The notes: generated by a model not told the origin, from the sequence alone. A stretch of 64,000 nucleotides of DNA from Turnera subulata (GCA_028386065.3 JAKUCV010006264.1:16580-80579), one strand, 5' to 3'; counted from the stretch's first letter, positions 44,490 through 56,675 are shown. Program-made: numbers and translations.

Positions 44490-45194
44490 TCAAGTGGTCC
44501 TTCGGTTGCACGGAATCCTTAAAGTAAGCTTTCCATCACGAACATCATTTTGAGCTCCAGCAGTAGCTAAGAACGGCCTCCGAAGAATAATCGGGATTTG
44601 AAAATCAACCTCCATGTCGAGCACCACAAAATAGACTGGTACAAAGAACTTCCCAACCTTGATTTGATTATCCTCCAATATCCCCATTGGATATTTGACA
44701 GATCGATCCGCAAGCTGAAGAGAGATGGTAGTCGGCTTCATATCTCCAATATCTAGCTTCTCAGCAATTCACTTGGGAATAAGACTAACACTGGCTCCCA
44801 AATCACAAAGAGCTCGCTCAATGCACATAGAACCAATATTGCAAGGAATAGAGAAACTTCCAGGGTCCTTCAGTTTCGGGAGCAGCTTGTTCTGCAGGAA
44901 TGCACTGCACTCCTCCGTCAAAGCCACTGTCTCGTAATCTTCTAGCTTCCTTTTTCTGGAAAAAATTTCTTTGAGAAATTTAGCATAAGCAGGCATTTGA
45001 GAAATTACTTCAGTAAATGGAACATTAATATGCAATTTTTTAAAATGTTCAAGAAATTTCCCGAATTGTTCGTCTTTTTTGCCCTGCTGAAGTTGCCGAG
45101 GGAAGGGAACCGATGGTTCATAAGCTTTGACTTCAGGCCATATCTCCTTCGGTTTCTCTTTTTCTGCTTCGCTAGCTTCCACTTGGGATTCCAA
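44490..45194 (-). pseudogene. Athila-like protease region
   Basis: Frame 44769-45194 holds FGKFLEHFKKLHINVPFTEV, MPAYAKFLKEIFSRKRKLED, PGSFSIPCNI and the active-site motif CDLGASVSLIP, then a stop. Frame 44490-44741 continues the protease body: RSVKYPMGILEDNQIKVGKF, PVYFVVLDMEVDF, IPIILRRPFLATAG. The catalytic Asp is intact; IILGRPF has become IILRRPF. One in-frame stop separates the halves. Confidence 0.8.
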
Positions 45195-46753
45195 TTCTCT
45201 TGCTCTTGCTTCTTTTCCTCTGCTCCCTTTTCAGGTAACTACTTCTCTACTTTCGGTTGCTCATCTTCTTCTTCTTGCTTAATGATGGTGTCGGCTTCAT
45301 CTTCTTTAGGTGGATAGGGATCATCTAATTGCTTTCCGCTTTTAAATGCTACGGCCTTGACTTGCTCTCACAGATTAACTGTGGGCTGTTCCGGTAGGTT
45401 TCCTGGCGTCCTCATGATCGCCTCTGCTTGCTGTGCAAGTTGCGTCTCAAGCATCTTCGAGTGAGTCTCCATATTCGCCATCCGATTGTTGAATCCTTGC
45501 ATCATCTCCATTTGTATACATTGAGTCTCCATTATGGCTTTCATAATAGATGTAAGATCCATGTCTTGATTCTTCGAAATTTGCATGCTTGAACTCTTCT
45601 GCCCATAATCATTCCTTTGAAAGTTGCCTTGCTGGTTCGGGTTGCTCTCCCTCCATGAGAAATTAGGATGATTCTTCCATTCCGGATTATATGTGTTGGT
45701 GTAGGGTCCTCGTTGTTGTTGGCGTTGATGAATGTAGTTCATCTGCTCAATAGTCAAGTCATCTCCGGTTGGACAATTCATTGAATTGTGTCTAGCACCT
45801 GCACATTTATAACATATTAAACTCGGCATAACAGCAACAACACATGATTTCACCTGCTGACTCAAAGAATCTAGCTTCGAATTAAGCATTGTCACTGTCT
45901 TCACTTCCAGAATTCCAGCTACTCGCTTGTTGTTTGATCAGGAAGAGCTCTGGTAACTATTACTCGCCATCGTCTCCAACTTCTGAAACGCCACATCTAG
46001 TGCTTACGCCATGAATGCCCCTCCTGAAGCTGCGTCCAAACTCATTGAACTACAAGCCATTCGGGTAATCCATGTTGTGGGCATCCTTGAATAAAATCCT
46101 TGTAACATTCTTATGCTTCACAGAAACTTTCTCCATCGAATTGAGTGAATGATGTAATATTGCTCCGGATACGTGCTGCTTTTATCAGGTGGATAATATT
46201 TTGCAAGAAAAGCCTTTGAAAGCTCCTCCCACGCCTTGTATGTTCCAGCTGCTCCTGACTTCAACGACTTTTTAGCCTTGCCTTGCAAAGAAAACGGGAA
46301 TAATCGAAGTCGAATAGCATCATCAGTTGCCCCATTGATCTTGATCAAATCACAAATCTCCGTAAACGTCTGTAGATGTTGATTCGGGTACTCATTATCC
46401 AAGCCTCCAAATTGTTCCTGTTACACCATGTGAATGAGTGTTGTCTTCAGTTTGAAATTGTTGGCGTTGATAGCTGGCCTTGCAATGCTCGACTGCACGA
46501 TATCCAAACTCGGTGTTGCATAGTCATACAATGTCTTGTTTCCTTCTTCTGCCATGATGACTGTCTCGAAATTATCTGCTACAACTTCTGCTTCCTCTTC
46601 TAGTTCAGTGTCTTGAAGAAACTCCACAGGCTCTACGACTTGCTTCTGCTTTCGCTTGTTCGCGTGTAGCTGCTTGTGTATTGTTCTCTCGATCTCCGGA
46701 TTGATCTCAAGAATTGGACTCGATGAAGCACCGCGTCTCGTCTTGGGCATCAA
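45195..46753 (-). pseudogene. Athila-like Gag
   Basis: Three frames follow in order from 46753. MPKTRRGASSS (46421-46753) is the N-terminal basic part. NEYPNQHLQTFTEICDLIKI with LRLFPFSLQGKAKKSLKSGA and KAFLAKYYPP (46118-46402) is the capsid. 45368-45904 holds the knuckle CYKCAGARHNSMNC (CX2CX4HX4C), a Gln/Asn-rich region and a coiled-coil-like NRMANMETHSKMLETQLAQQ. Frameshifts lie near 46405 and between 45905 and 46117. Downstream, a Lys/Glu-rich linker leads to protease. The first ATG (46753) follows the primer site by about 135 bases, as expected. Confidence 0.85.
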
Positions 46754-46888
46754 CCAAAATCGACAACACTATATAAAAAAAAAACAAAAATCGATTAAAT
46801 AAAATAAAAAGAAATAAAAAGAAACTAATGCAAAAAATAAAACCTAAAGTAATCTAGTTGCAACCTCAATAGTACTAAAACCGTTTGT

Positions 46889-46906
46889 TCCCCGGCAACG
46901 GCGCCA
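46889..46906 (-). promoter_or_regulatory. Primer-binding site, tRNA-Asp type (Ath-5)
   Basis: Minus strand TGGCGCCGTTGCCGGGGA, eight bases from the 5' LTR end. Confidence 0.9.
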
Positions 46907-46914
46907 GAAAAGCT

Positions 46915-48720
46915 TAATGCATTTTATTTACGCGTAACTTTTTCAAATTTATAATTCTTGATCAATTCACAACACGACACACAAATAACTCACGAGTAAA
47001 CGCAATGATTGTTAACTGTAAGCGCATAGTGTACTATGTAGTGTAGTAGTCTAATCAAGGTCGATCCATGGAACAAGGGAAATAAGTACTACCTAATGTC
47101 ACAACTTACGATTATCTAGGCAAATCAAATAAAAGATGGTGTAGGGTGATGTCGAAACTAACAAATAAAAAAAATAAAATCGCACACTTAATCTAAAGTT
47201 GTTGTGTGATAGGGTTCACACAATTACTATCTAGGTTTATCATGCATGGAATCGATATCTATGTTGATGTGTGATTGTGGGCAATTGTTTCTAATGTCCT
47301 AATCCTCAGCTCTCGCATGTTGAATCAAAAATTTAGCAAAGATTACTACCTAGCTGTCGTATAGCCTAGCATCAATATTAAACTCATTAAGCGCCAAACA
47401 ATCAATCAAACCCTAAAAAACTATCAGCTCTCGCATATTTTAGTATCAATCAATCTATGTTCCTCTAGGTATCATTATATAAATCACGCAGCTCTCGCAT
47501 GTTGCAATCAATAAGAATCAATCCAAAGTAGAAAATAAATTCGGCACACATAGAATGAACAATTAACACAATCAATTGAATAAACATCAAACCATATATA
47601 ATAAAACCATAGAAGTAGTTGACTACATCCCTAATCCTAGATTAGAGAATTAGTTCATCATATTAAAGTAGCAAATCATCAAAATTGCACAAGAATTCAT
47701 CAAGTAAACAGTTAAACAGAAAAAAAATTGAATAACAGAGAGAGTAGTGAAGTCGGGTAGTCGACTGTGTTGGTGATGTTGGCATGGACTTGTGCTCCTC
47801 TGGTGACGACTTCTGCTGCAATTGGACTAGTGATTCTGTGTCTTTAAACCTTCAAATCTTGTGGGAAAAATGTTGAATTATTGTGGGGAATAACCTTTGA
47901 AATTGGATAAGGAATTCGGCACCACCTAGAGGATCCAAAAGAGTGAAAACCCTAACCCTACTAGTGTGTGTGGCCTAATAACTAACCAATTCGGCAGAGC
48001 TTCGCCCTCTGACTTCTGCCTCCTGAATATGTCAACCTAGGGGGTCATTTTATACTGTCTTTGGCTGCTGGAAGTCGGTGGGGCTCTCCTTCTTTGAATG
48101 GAAATTAAATTCTTGACTTGCACTCCAAGTTGGACTTTTGCATGTTTTCTGACCCGAAACTTGCACGCTACTTAACTCCTAGAAGACGTCCGAACTGGGC
48201 ATTGGGCTCTTCTACAGAGTTCTAGATAATTCTCTCAGCCTTCTTTCCACAAAAAGAACTCTTCAATCGGACTTCAATAGATCGCTGAAACACTAGGCCT
48301 GGGTCGCAAAAGAAAAATCTGCATTCTGGGCTGGATTAAAATAATTACTGCTCCTTGTAGACACGTCCAAAAATTATGAAATTTAATCCATAGAAAGCTC
48401 TGGAAGTATAGTTTTGTCTCAAATTGGTCTCACTTAATTTCAATGCCTAGAACTCCCGAGATAATAAAAATAGTCGGCTGTGCTCACTGCATAAAGTTTC
48501 CTAAATTGGGCCTGGTTTCCAAACTTGGCTAAGAAGCTTCCAATCTTCAATAAAAACGATAAATTCCTGATAAAAACACTTAATTAGCAAAATTGATGTA
48601 CTAATTGACACAGTGCATAAAACACACAATAATATAAAGATTATACACATAATCGACCAAGAATACATAGTAAAAGCTATTCAAAACCATCATAAAAACA
48701 CTAACATTTAGATGTTATCA
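46915..48720 (-). repeat. Ath-5 5' LTR (1806 bp)
   Basis: Minus strand begins TGATAACATCTAAATGTTAG at 48720 and ends AAATAAAATGCATTA at 46915 (TA rather than CA, a substitution compared with the other copy). The AGCTCTCGC repeats are kept. The minus strand also includes GTCACACACACTAGTAGGG-like promoter-proximal DNA near 47960. Confidence 0.9.
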
Positions 48721-51394
48721 GTTAGCCAACATAGTACCAGTCCCAAAGAAGGATGGGAAAGTAAGAATGTGTGTGGATTACGAGACTTAAACAAGGCTTT
48801 CCCCAAGGATGAGTTTCCATTGCCGTACATTGATCTTATGGTAGAAGCAACGTGTGGACATGCATTGTTATCCTTTATGGATGGATTCTCACGATACAAC
48901 CAAGTGAAAATGGCACCAGAAGATAAGCGCAAAATGTCCTTCCGAACAGAATGGGGGAGATTTTGTTACAAAGTCATGCCTTTTGGGTTAATCAACGCCG
49001 GAACAACATATTAAAGGATGGCCACCACACTCCTACATGGCATGATGCACAAAGATGTCGAGGTCTATGTCGATGACACGATTGTGAAGTTAGAGACTCG
49101 GGAATCCCATGTGGCCAACCTAAGAAAGTTCTTTGAGAGATGTCTGGAATTCGGCATGAGAATCAACCCCCAGAGGTGTGTCTTTGGTGTTCAAGCAGGA
49201 AAGTTGTTGGGCTTCGTGGTGATCGAACGAGGTATAGAAGTGGAGATCAAAGCTGTTCAAGAAATGCTAACCTCGGACGAATACAATATGTCAGCCGTTT
49301 TATTGCCCAACTCTCTAGCATTTGTGCACCCATCCACCGCTTACTTAAGAAGGGAGCTCCGGTTGAATGGGATGGCAGGTTCCATGACGCCTTCGAGCAA
49401 ATCAAGAAGTATTTGTCTAACAGCCCAGTACTCCAACCTCCCAGGCTAGGAAAACCCTTGTTGTTATACTTGACTGTCACAGAAGAAGCTATGGGTGCAA
49501 TGCTAGCCCAATATCTGCCAGACTCCTGCATTGAAACCGCCATCTACTACTTGAGCAAGAAGTCCTACGGGTATGAATTGAATTACAACATAGTTGAAAA
49601 GACATGTGTGGCTTTAACATGGGCCTGTCAAAAGCTCCGGAACTATTTCATTTCCTTTGAGGTCTAGCTCATATCCCGAATGGATCCTATCAAATACTTA
49701 ATGAAGAAGCCAGTGCCAAGTAACTGCACAAGCAGATGGGATGCGATCCTGTCGCAATTCAATATCCGATTTATTTCATAAAAGGCCATCAATGGAAGTT
49801 CCATAGCTGATTTCCTAGCTTCTCAGTCGGTAGGGAATGATGGGAGATTCGAACCACAGTTTCCAGATGAAGAAATAATGAACCTGGATACACCGACCTG
49901 GGAGATGCATTTTGATGGGGCGGCCAACGCAAGTGGTTACGGGACAGGCGTAATTCTCATGTCTCTCGATGGAGTGACCTATCCAATTTCCTGTAAATTG
50001 GAATTCAAGGCGACCGATAACATGGCTGAATATAGAGCATGCACCATTGGCTTGGAGATAGCACTCAATATGGGAATTAAGAAGATGAGAGTATCTAGAG
50101 ATTCAGCTCTGGTAATTTTCCAAGCGAAGGGAGAATGGAAGATCAAAGAAGAGAAGCTGGTGCCATACCATGATTACTTGCAGACCCTGGCCTCCAAGTT
50201 TGAAGTAATTGACTTCCAGTATGTGGCAAGGAAAGACAATCAGTTCGCTAACGCATTAGCCATACTCTCTTCAATGATCGGGATGCCAAACAATGGCATT
50301 TTCTTGCCATTGACAGTCCGAAGGAAAGAAATGCCATCCTTCTGCCAGAAAGAAGGGGCGAGTGAACTCTGGTTTTAAAGTTACCTGAATGAGTTTAATC
50401 CCCACAAAACTTCCATCATGGTCCTCACCACTACGAAGGTAGATCAACCATTACATGTTCAGAATGAACATTACAGTGACTTGGACCGTTGGTATGAATA
50501 AATATTGGAATATCTAAGGTAAGGGACATTCCCTGAGGGAACAACGGTTGAGGAAAAGAGGACTTTAAGAAGATTAGCTGGAGGGTATGTTATATGCGCC
50601 GGGAAACTTTACCAAAGACATACTACGGGGGTCCACTTATTATGCGTAGGCACAAAGGAGGCAGAAAAGATCATGAAGGGAGTACATGAAGGAGATGAGG
50701 GCCCACACATGGGAGGGGACATGTTAGCTCGGAAAATATTACTGTTGGGGTACTTCTAGTCAACAATGGAGGCTGACTGTGCAAAATTCGTGAAGTGTTG
50801 CCATACATGTCAAGTCCATGGGAGGTTGCAACAAAGGCCTCCACTACCATTAACGCCCATGTCTTCACCTTGGCCATTCTCAGCATTACTGGAAAAAAAA
50901 CCCCGAGGGCTACAAATGGACACGAGTACATACTGGTGGCCATCGACTACTTCACCAAATGGGTGGAGGTTGAGTCATACGCCATTCTCACATCTAAGAA
51001 GGTGGCTAAATTCATCCGCAATAATATTATATATCGCTATAGCATCCCACATGAGTTAACATCGGATAATGGATCACACTTCTAAGCTGATGTTGAAAGG
51101 TTATGCAGAGAATTCGGGGTCAAGCACCACAATTCTTGACCATATCGGCCCTAAGCCAATGGAGCAGTAGAAGCCGCCAATAAAAATGTGAAGGCCATCC
51201 TGGGAAAGATGATATCTACACACCGAGAATGGGAAAAAAAATTTCCATTGGCTCTATGGGGATACCAGACCTCCATTAGATCCTCCACAAGGGCAACCCC
51301 ATAGTCCTTAGTGTATGGCATGGAAGCCGTGCTGCCTGTAGAACTCGAAGTACAATCACTGAGGGTGGCCCGGGAAAGCAAGCTTGATTCACAA
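48721..51394 (+). pseudogene. Tat/Ogre-like pol: RT, RNase H, second RNase H, integrase
   Basis: RT (48721-49260) reads VPVPKKDGKVRMCVDYRDLN, KMSFRTEWGRFCYKVMPFGL and DVEVYVDDTIVK; the catalytic YVDD is intact, with one stop at 49012 and a frameshift near 49250. RNase H 1 (49260-49667) shows PRLGKPLLLYLTVTEEAMGA and AIYYLSKKSYGYELNYNIVE. A second RNase H (49878-50378) has MHFDGAANASGYGTG, NMAEYRACTIGLEIAL and RDSALVIFQAKGEW; the expected 'ADALA' reads ANALA, so its last acidic residue is lost. Integrase (50580-51394) keeps an HHCC finger, TSDNGSHF and NGAVEAANKN, but the first DDE Asp is destroyed by a frameshift near 50885. It is the probable continuation of Ogre-d. Confidence 0.85.
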
Positions 51395-51718
51395 AATGTT
51401 TCTTTTCTCCTCATTTCTCCTTTCCATGTTTTTCTTTTTCTTCGCCGGCTGCCGTATTTTGTTCTTTTCTCTCTCTTTTTTTGTTTTTTTATTATTTTTT
51501 TCCTTTTTTTTTCAGTTGGGAAGAGGGCAGTACAAGATGTGTGGTAACATTCTGGGTATGTATTTGTTAAGTGTAAACAGTCTCAAAAGCTTGATAGAAT
51601 TGAATCTTGTTCACAAACTCATCAACAGGGTGAGGCTGTTGAAGGAATGGTGGCCCCTGTTTCGGCTTCAAGTGGTTGGGGTGAGATGAGCAGGGTGAAG
51701 AAATAAATTAGGGCCATC
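51395..51718 (-). other. Ath-7 distal part (left of Tek-3)
   Basis: Reverse of Athila 3' non-coding DNA: CATCAACAGGGTGAGGCTGT and GTGGCCCCTGTTTCGGCTTC match the complement of 25390-25460 in Ath-4, and the T-rich run at 51475-51515 matches its A-rich stretch. The polypurine tract and 3' LTR are missing at the junction with Ogre-d pol. Confidence 0.65.
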
Positions 51719-51723
51719 CTAGT
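51719..51723 (+). repeat. Target-site duplication of Tek-3, left copy
   Basis: CTAGT directly before the LTR TG, repeated at 60047-60051. Confidence 0.9.
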
Positions 51724-54700
51724 TGTAACGCCCCGAATTCTCAGTATTTAATTTCTACGGATTTTCAGAATTTTGAAATTTTATTTCCGATTTTTACCCT
51801 CCAGGAATTCCGGGATTTTAGAACAAGGAAGTTTATATTTGTAACTTATTTTCCTTGGGAATCTTGGTTTTAATTTGGAATTAATTCTCCTATCGAGTTC
51901 TTGGGAATTTTATTGTGTTTCAATGAGGAATACAAATCTTGATGTAGTTGGTCCGAAACTACGTAGTTTCAGGGAATGGTAAAGTATAAAAGGGTTGCGT
52001 TTGACCAAGGGGGAAGGGCGCGTTGACCTGCGGCTTGAGGAGGGCGAAACGATGTCGTTTTGATGACCAAAACGACGCCGTTTCAAGAGCCGGCTGGGCT
52101 TTAGGGTTAGCTTGGGTTTATAAACCATCTCTTTCTCTCTCTCTCCTCTCTTTTCTTTTCTTTTTCTCTTCCCTGACGGCTCACCCTGCTCCCCACTCCT
52201 TCTCAACTTTTCTTCTCTTTCTCTTTACTTTTCCTCTCATAATCTTGCCGATCCGATTCTCTTCTCTTCTCCCCACCTCATATCGACACCAATTCTTCTT
52301 CCTCTTCCTTTACACCGCCGCCGCCGATCCTTGGATCGCCACTGCAACGACACACAGCCGTCCACCTGTTGCTCGCCCCAAATCGTGGCATTAACGGCTG
52401 CCGCCGCCACTCGTGCTTCTTCTCCTCGAGTCACCGTCGTTGCTGTTGCAGAGGAGATCGGGAGGGGCGAGGCTTTGCACACGACGTGGAGCGCAGCGTA
52501 TGGACAGGAGCCGCCGCCGGCTTCCTCGCGTTCTTGGTCTGGGTTTGGCTGCTGAGGACGCAACGGCGAGGGGTGGTTTGAGGTTGATAGTCGATGTGGA
52601 GGGACGGGCGCGACGGGCACTGGGGCCTCTCGACTCGAGCCGTGAGTGGTCGTGTTGTGGTGTCTCCGTCGCTGTCTCTCGCGCAGTCGTTGCCTGGTAA
52701 GTTCGATGACCTTTCTCTCTCCCTCGTTTTCTTCCGGCTGTGTTGAGGTGGTTGTTAATGTCGTGGTGTTTGTGGTCAAGTTGTGGTTTCTGGGTTTCAT
52801 TTCCGGCAGTGGTTGTTGGGGTTGTTTTGGGGCAGATCCAAGGCTCGGGTTTTGTGTTGGAACCCGTGAAGACGAAGCCGGGTTCCTGTGATTCTGGTAA
52901 GGATCCAGACTTCCTTCCTCCTCTTCTCAAATCATTTAGTGTTTTGATAGTTATGGGTATGGTGTGGTGACTGTTGTGTTGTGGTTCTGACCAGACAGTG
53001 GCGCTGCCTTGATCGGATTGAGGAGGGGTTGATGAGCTCGGGTTTGGGTTGTGGACGACCAACCGAGGCTTTGAGGAGGTGGATCCGTTACTGCCATGTA
53101 CAGATTCGATTCTGGGTTAGTGTACAACACCCTTGATTCGTTTCTGGTCTGTTTTAGTGATTTATGGATGTTGTGTTGTTGATTTGGAGTTGCTTTGGTG
53201 TTCGGCTGTATTGTTAGGATGTTTTGGACGTTTCTGGACTGTTGTGGATCTCCGACGAGGACTGACCGGAATCCGGCAGATCAAGTACTGTTCCGGCGAG
53301 ACGGCTGCATTCCGGCATTGAAACGGTAATTTCCGAGCAGTAGCGTGCATTACAATTCTTGTACAAGTCATGTACTGTGAATGCATTTAGTTTATGTAAT
53401 AATGGAAAATAATGATATTAGTGGAAACCGAGTGAGAGGAGTTGAGAGGCGAGTGGCCGGAATCTTACCGACGCGGATAAGACTATTAGGCCGGAAAGGC
53501 TGGGCTCAGGTTTATTAAGTGATGATTTTCTTGACGGGCCGGGCCAGGCCCAATAACTTTATTTGACTTATGGATATGGAAGGGACTTTAAGCCCAATGA
53601 ATGGTAATTAAATTAAGAAGGGCTTTAGGCCCAATAAATGGATATTATTTTAAGATGGGCTTTAGGCCCAAAGGGTTTTTATGATGTGGGCCTTAGGCCC
53701 AGGTATAAAATTGGATTTGAATTTTGGGTTTAGACCTGGGTTGCTTAGTAACAGGCCTAGTGCACGATTAAAGCTTAAAACGATATCATTGGCATGTATT
53801 TGATTTGATTTCCGTGAATAAATATCTTATATGGTATATATGTTCATAGGAGGTTATGGACACGAGGTTGTTGAGGCAGAACGAGGCTTTGGCTTTCGAG
53901 ACATTCTTAATATGGCTAAGGTGAGGACTTATAAACCTTTGTATGCATTACTGCCTACAATGCTCAGTAAATTGTCTTGGAATATAGAGTGGTGTTATTT
54001 GTTTGGTTTGTAATGCTATATGCATGCTTGCCTGTTGTGCTATTGTTGCTATCTGCAAAGTGAAATATGTTGATGTTACCTATGACGTGGTGTGCCTGAT
54101 TATGTGGCCTGTTTGTCTGATGTGATGTATTGTGCCTGTCTAGTATGACTTGTTTGGTTATGATAAACACTTGAGGTTTAGATTGTGGTTTGTGTGGTGG
54201 ACTATGGGCTGGGGCCCGGACTTGAGGATAAGATATTAAATCCACACAACACTACTGATCATAACTTATGGTACAACACTTAAATCATTAATGGGAATAA
54301 CGAACTATAATAATTCTACTGTGGGGCCGTTGACCGGTTGGTTCGAGCGGGAAGTAATACCCCTCGGGATGGCATGCGGGTTAGTATGTGGACCTGTGAT
54401 GGCCGGTTCTATCTCCCTCTTTCTATCTCCCCCTTTCTACCTCCCTCTTTCTATCTCCCCCTTTCTACCTCCCTCTTTCTCTCTGTCTATCTCTCTCTAT
54501 GGATATGTTTGGGCTTCGTGCCTGGTTTATTTGGGCTTATGCCTGGCTGTCTCATGAGACGGGACCGAGCTCGACGCACACAGTAGAGGGCCCTAATATA
54601 AATATTTAAACTTAATAACAAAGAAAATGATATAAGTAATGACAAGTGATGGTATGTAGTCTGATGATGTCTTGCTCTGTGTATTGAGGTTGTTGTTGTT

Positions 54701-55130
54701 TGATGCCGGTCTGATTGTAGTTAATTTATAATTGTATATTATTGGTTTATTTGTCTGCGGTGAGACAGTGGTTGGTCTCACCCCCTCACAGTTTTACACA
54801 GGTAAGCTGATCGATGATCAGAAGAGCATATCAGCAGGTGGCGGTGCTTTCCTCTTCTCGGGTCGGATCCGTAGAGTTCACTGCATACATGTTATCATAT
54901 GTATAGATTTCCGCTGCATACTCGTTGTTGTGTAATTTGTTGTATAATTGTTCATTGATTATGTGGTTGATATTGTATCCCGTGGAGAAGGGCATTTTGG
55001 TCTCTTCATATGCTATACATTCTTTAATGGATAATTTGGGATACGGGTGTCCCAGGAATGATAAGGGCAATTTGGTCAATCTATAATTAATTTATAACTT
55101 ATATTAATAAATTGGGACACGAGCGTTTCA
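51724..55130 (+). repeat. Tek-3 5' LTR (3407 bp)
   Basis: It starts TGTAACGCCCCGAATTCTCAG and ends GGGACACGAGCGTTTCA. In order it holds AACGATGTCGTTTTGATG plus AACGACGCCGTTTCAAG (52046-52087), a palindromic TATA box, a CT-rich tract (52129-52250), a GC-rich block, five GGGCTTTAGGCCCA-type words (53535-53701), the TTCTACTGTGGGGCCGTTGACCGG block (54313), and CT-rich minisatellite units (54410-54490). Minus-strand frames of 187 and 223 codons in the GC-rich block have no family motif. Confidence 0.95.
52115..52126 (+). promoter_or_regulatory. TATA box of the Tek-3 5' LTR
   Basis: GGTTTATAAACC, a perfect 12-base palindrome, followed at once by a CT-rich leader, a common plant promoter layout. 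The same box is at 57058-57069. Confidence 0.75.
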
Positions 55131-55131
55131 G

Positions 55132-55150
55132 TTGGTAGCGGAGCAGGCTG
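55132..55150 (+). promoter_or_regulatory. Primer-binding site of Tek-3 (tRNA-Met-like)
   Basis: TTGGTAGCGGAGCAGGCTG one base after the LTR end. Chromoviruses usually show TGGTATCAGAGC (initiator tRNA-Met); this differs at two or three positions. Confidence 0.6.
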
Positions 55151-56675
55151 TAGATCCTTCGGGATGAGTTCAAATGTTTTATGCTCTTATGTGCATAAGT
55201 CTGCTCCTTTTGGGTCGTCTATTGCATTGTCATATGCATTCATATAGGGAGTCGTACTATGGATCCGGTGGAGGACACGCACCTGCTGAGGGTCGGAGTG
55301 ACCCAGTATTGACGTTGAAACGGTATGCTTGTGTTTTCGGCTTAGGCTGTAGCAAGGCTTATTTTGTGGAATATCCATTGCTTTGTCAGGGTCGGTGTGG
55401 ACTCTTGACTCTTTGCTTGTGTTTCGTGTCTGTGTGGAACTGGCCAATACAAGTAAGAACCATCGGTTTTGTTTTGGAGTTTACATCTATCAATGGATGA
55501 TCTGATGTGATACTTGTGGATATGATTTTTGTAATCTTGGTGATCAAATTATTTGTGGTCTGATTTGCTGAGCTGAAGGATTTGAATTTACTTGTGAAAT
55601 TACAATATGGATTTAATCTTGATCGAAGTTTGAGATGACAATTTCTTGAATTAATTTGAGGTTGACCCAATGGTATATTTGAGGAAATGTCTTTCAATGA
55701 TACTTGAAGTTTTTATTTTGGGTAAGATTTGTGGTATTGGTGGTGATTGTGGTTAAAAGGTTTTGGCCATGAATCTTTGTCGAGGTTATAGTTCATGTGA
55801 TTGATGAGGATGCTGGGAGTATGTTTATATTGAGGTTTGACTTCTAACGCTGATGTAATTGAAAGTTTTGAATGGTACTGCTTTTGTCGAGGTTTAGGTT
55901 CACCCATATCTAATGGATGTTGATATTGTTTGGGTCATAAGGCTAGATTTGTGAACTTGTCTTGGGCGATGTGAGTTAAATGTCTGAAGTATGATAAGGT
56001 AAGTGTTGGTATGAACTTGTAGTATTTGGGTTCTTTATCAAAATCATTATGATGATCGTGGTGATTATGGTTTGAGAGATAGATTCATGAATATGAGTTA
56101 TGTAGGGATGTTTGGGTCTTGAGGGATCCAAGGTATAGAGTTATAAGTATGATTTTTCGGTAATGTTCGGTTTTTAGTGCCTAAGGTATGATCCGGGATA
56201 TATATGAGTTTGGTTGAAATGGTGTGTGATAGATTAAATACACTGGAGTTTAGATCATGAAGTTGATTATGGACTTTTGGTTTTGAGGAATTCACATTGG
56301 GAGTGATGATCTTGTACGTAGGTAACAATTTGAGATTCTGTTATTTGAGGATGTGCTTAATGGATTATAAGATTGGGTATAGTTGGTTGATTGATGATAA
56401 ATGAAACGGTTTATGGATTCTAGCATTAATAATGTTGATTATGATTGGATAAGATTCCTTGGTTAGAGCTTGATCTTATGCTTCATTGATCATGTTGGGT
56501 TAGGTCGATGATTGACTTGGTATGTTGGAGTTATTACTTGGAAATGTGATTGATGGTTAAGATGGTTCTACTTGGTGGTTTGGCCAACGGTATTTTGATA
56601 CTGGGTGACACTTGTTGTGTCAGTTAAGCACTTGGTTGCTTGACTTCTCTTGAATTTCGAGGACGAAATTTTGTT
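55151..56675 (+). other. Tek-3 non-coding interior
   Basis: About 1.5 kb. A possible relic of a gag start (ATGGATCCGGTGGAGGACAC, 55259) is stopped within 20 codons. The rest is T/G-rich, low in cytosine, with repeated GATGATTATG/TTGAGGTT-like words and no motif. It ends in TTTCGAGGACGAAATTTTGT, the pre-polypurine sequence of Tekay elements. Confidence 0.7.

Larger units (their letters stand above)
36046..48720 (-). mobile_element. Ath-5: Athila-like element with both LTRs
   Basis: Minus-strand element with 5' LTR 46915-48720 and 3' LTR 36046-37889. Going leftward from the 5' LTR: tRNA-Asp primer site, gag, protease, RT, partial RNase H, a rearranged stretch without integrase, the Ath-6 insert, 3' non-coding DNA and polypurine tract. 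It lies in Ogre-d. The flanks CCAAG and GTTAG are not a target duplication, and Ogre-d DNA between gag and RT is missing, so the insertion or a later event removed host sequence. Confidence 0.85.

Noticed and set aside
52237..53062. Overlapping minus-strand frames of 187 and 223 codons in the Tek-3 5' LTR, repeated at 57180-58074 (187 and 246 codons)
   Set aside because: They lie in a GC-rich LTR block, overlap in different frames, have no recognisable domain and appear twice only because the LTRs are near-identical. Low-complexity Pro/Thr/Arg composition fits chance.
55386..56328. Minus-strand frames of 64-103 codons in the Tek-3 interior as further antisense genes
   Set aside because: The interior is poor in cytosine on the plus strand, which removes stop codons on the minus strand; no start context or motif, unlike the Tek-2 pair.
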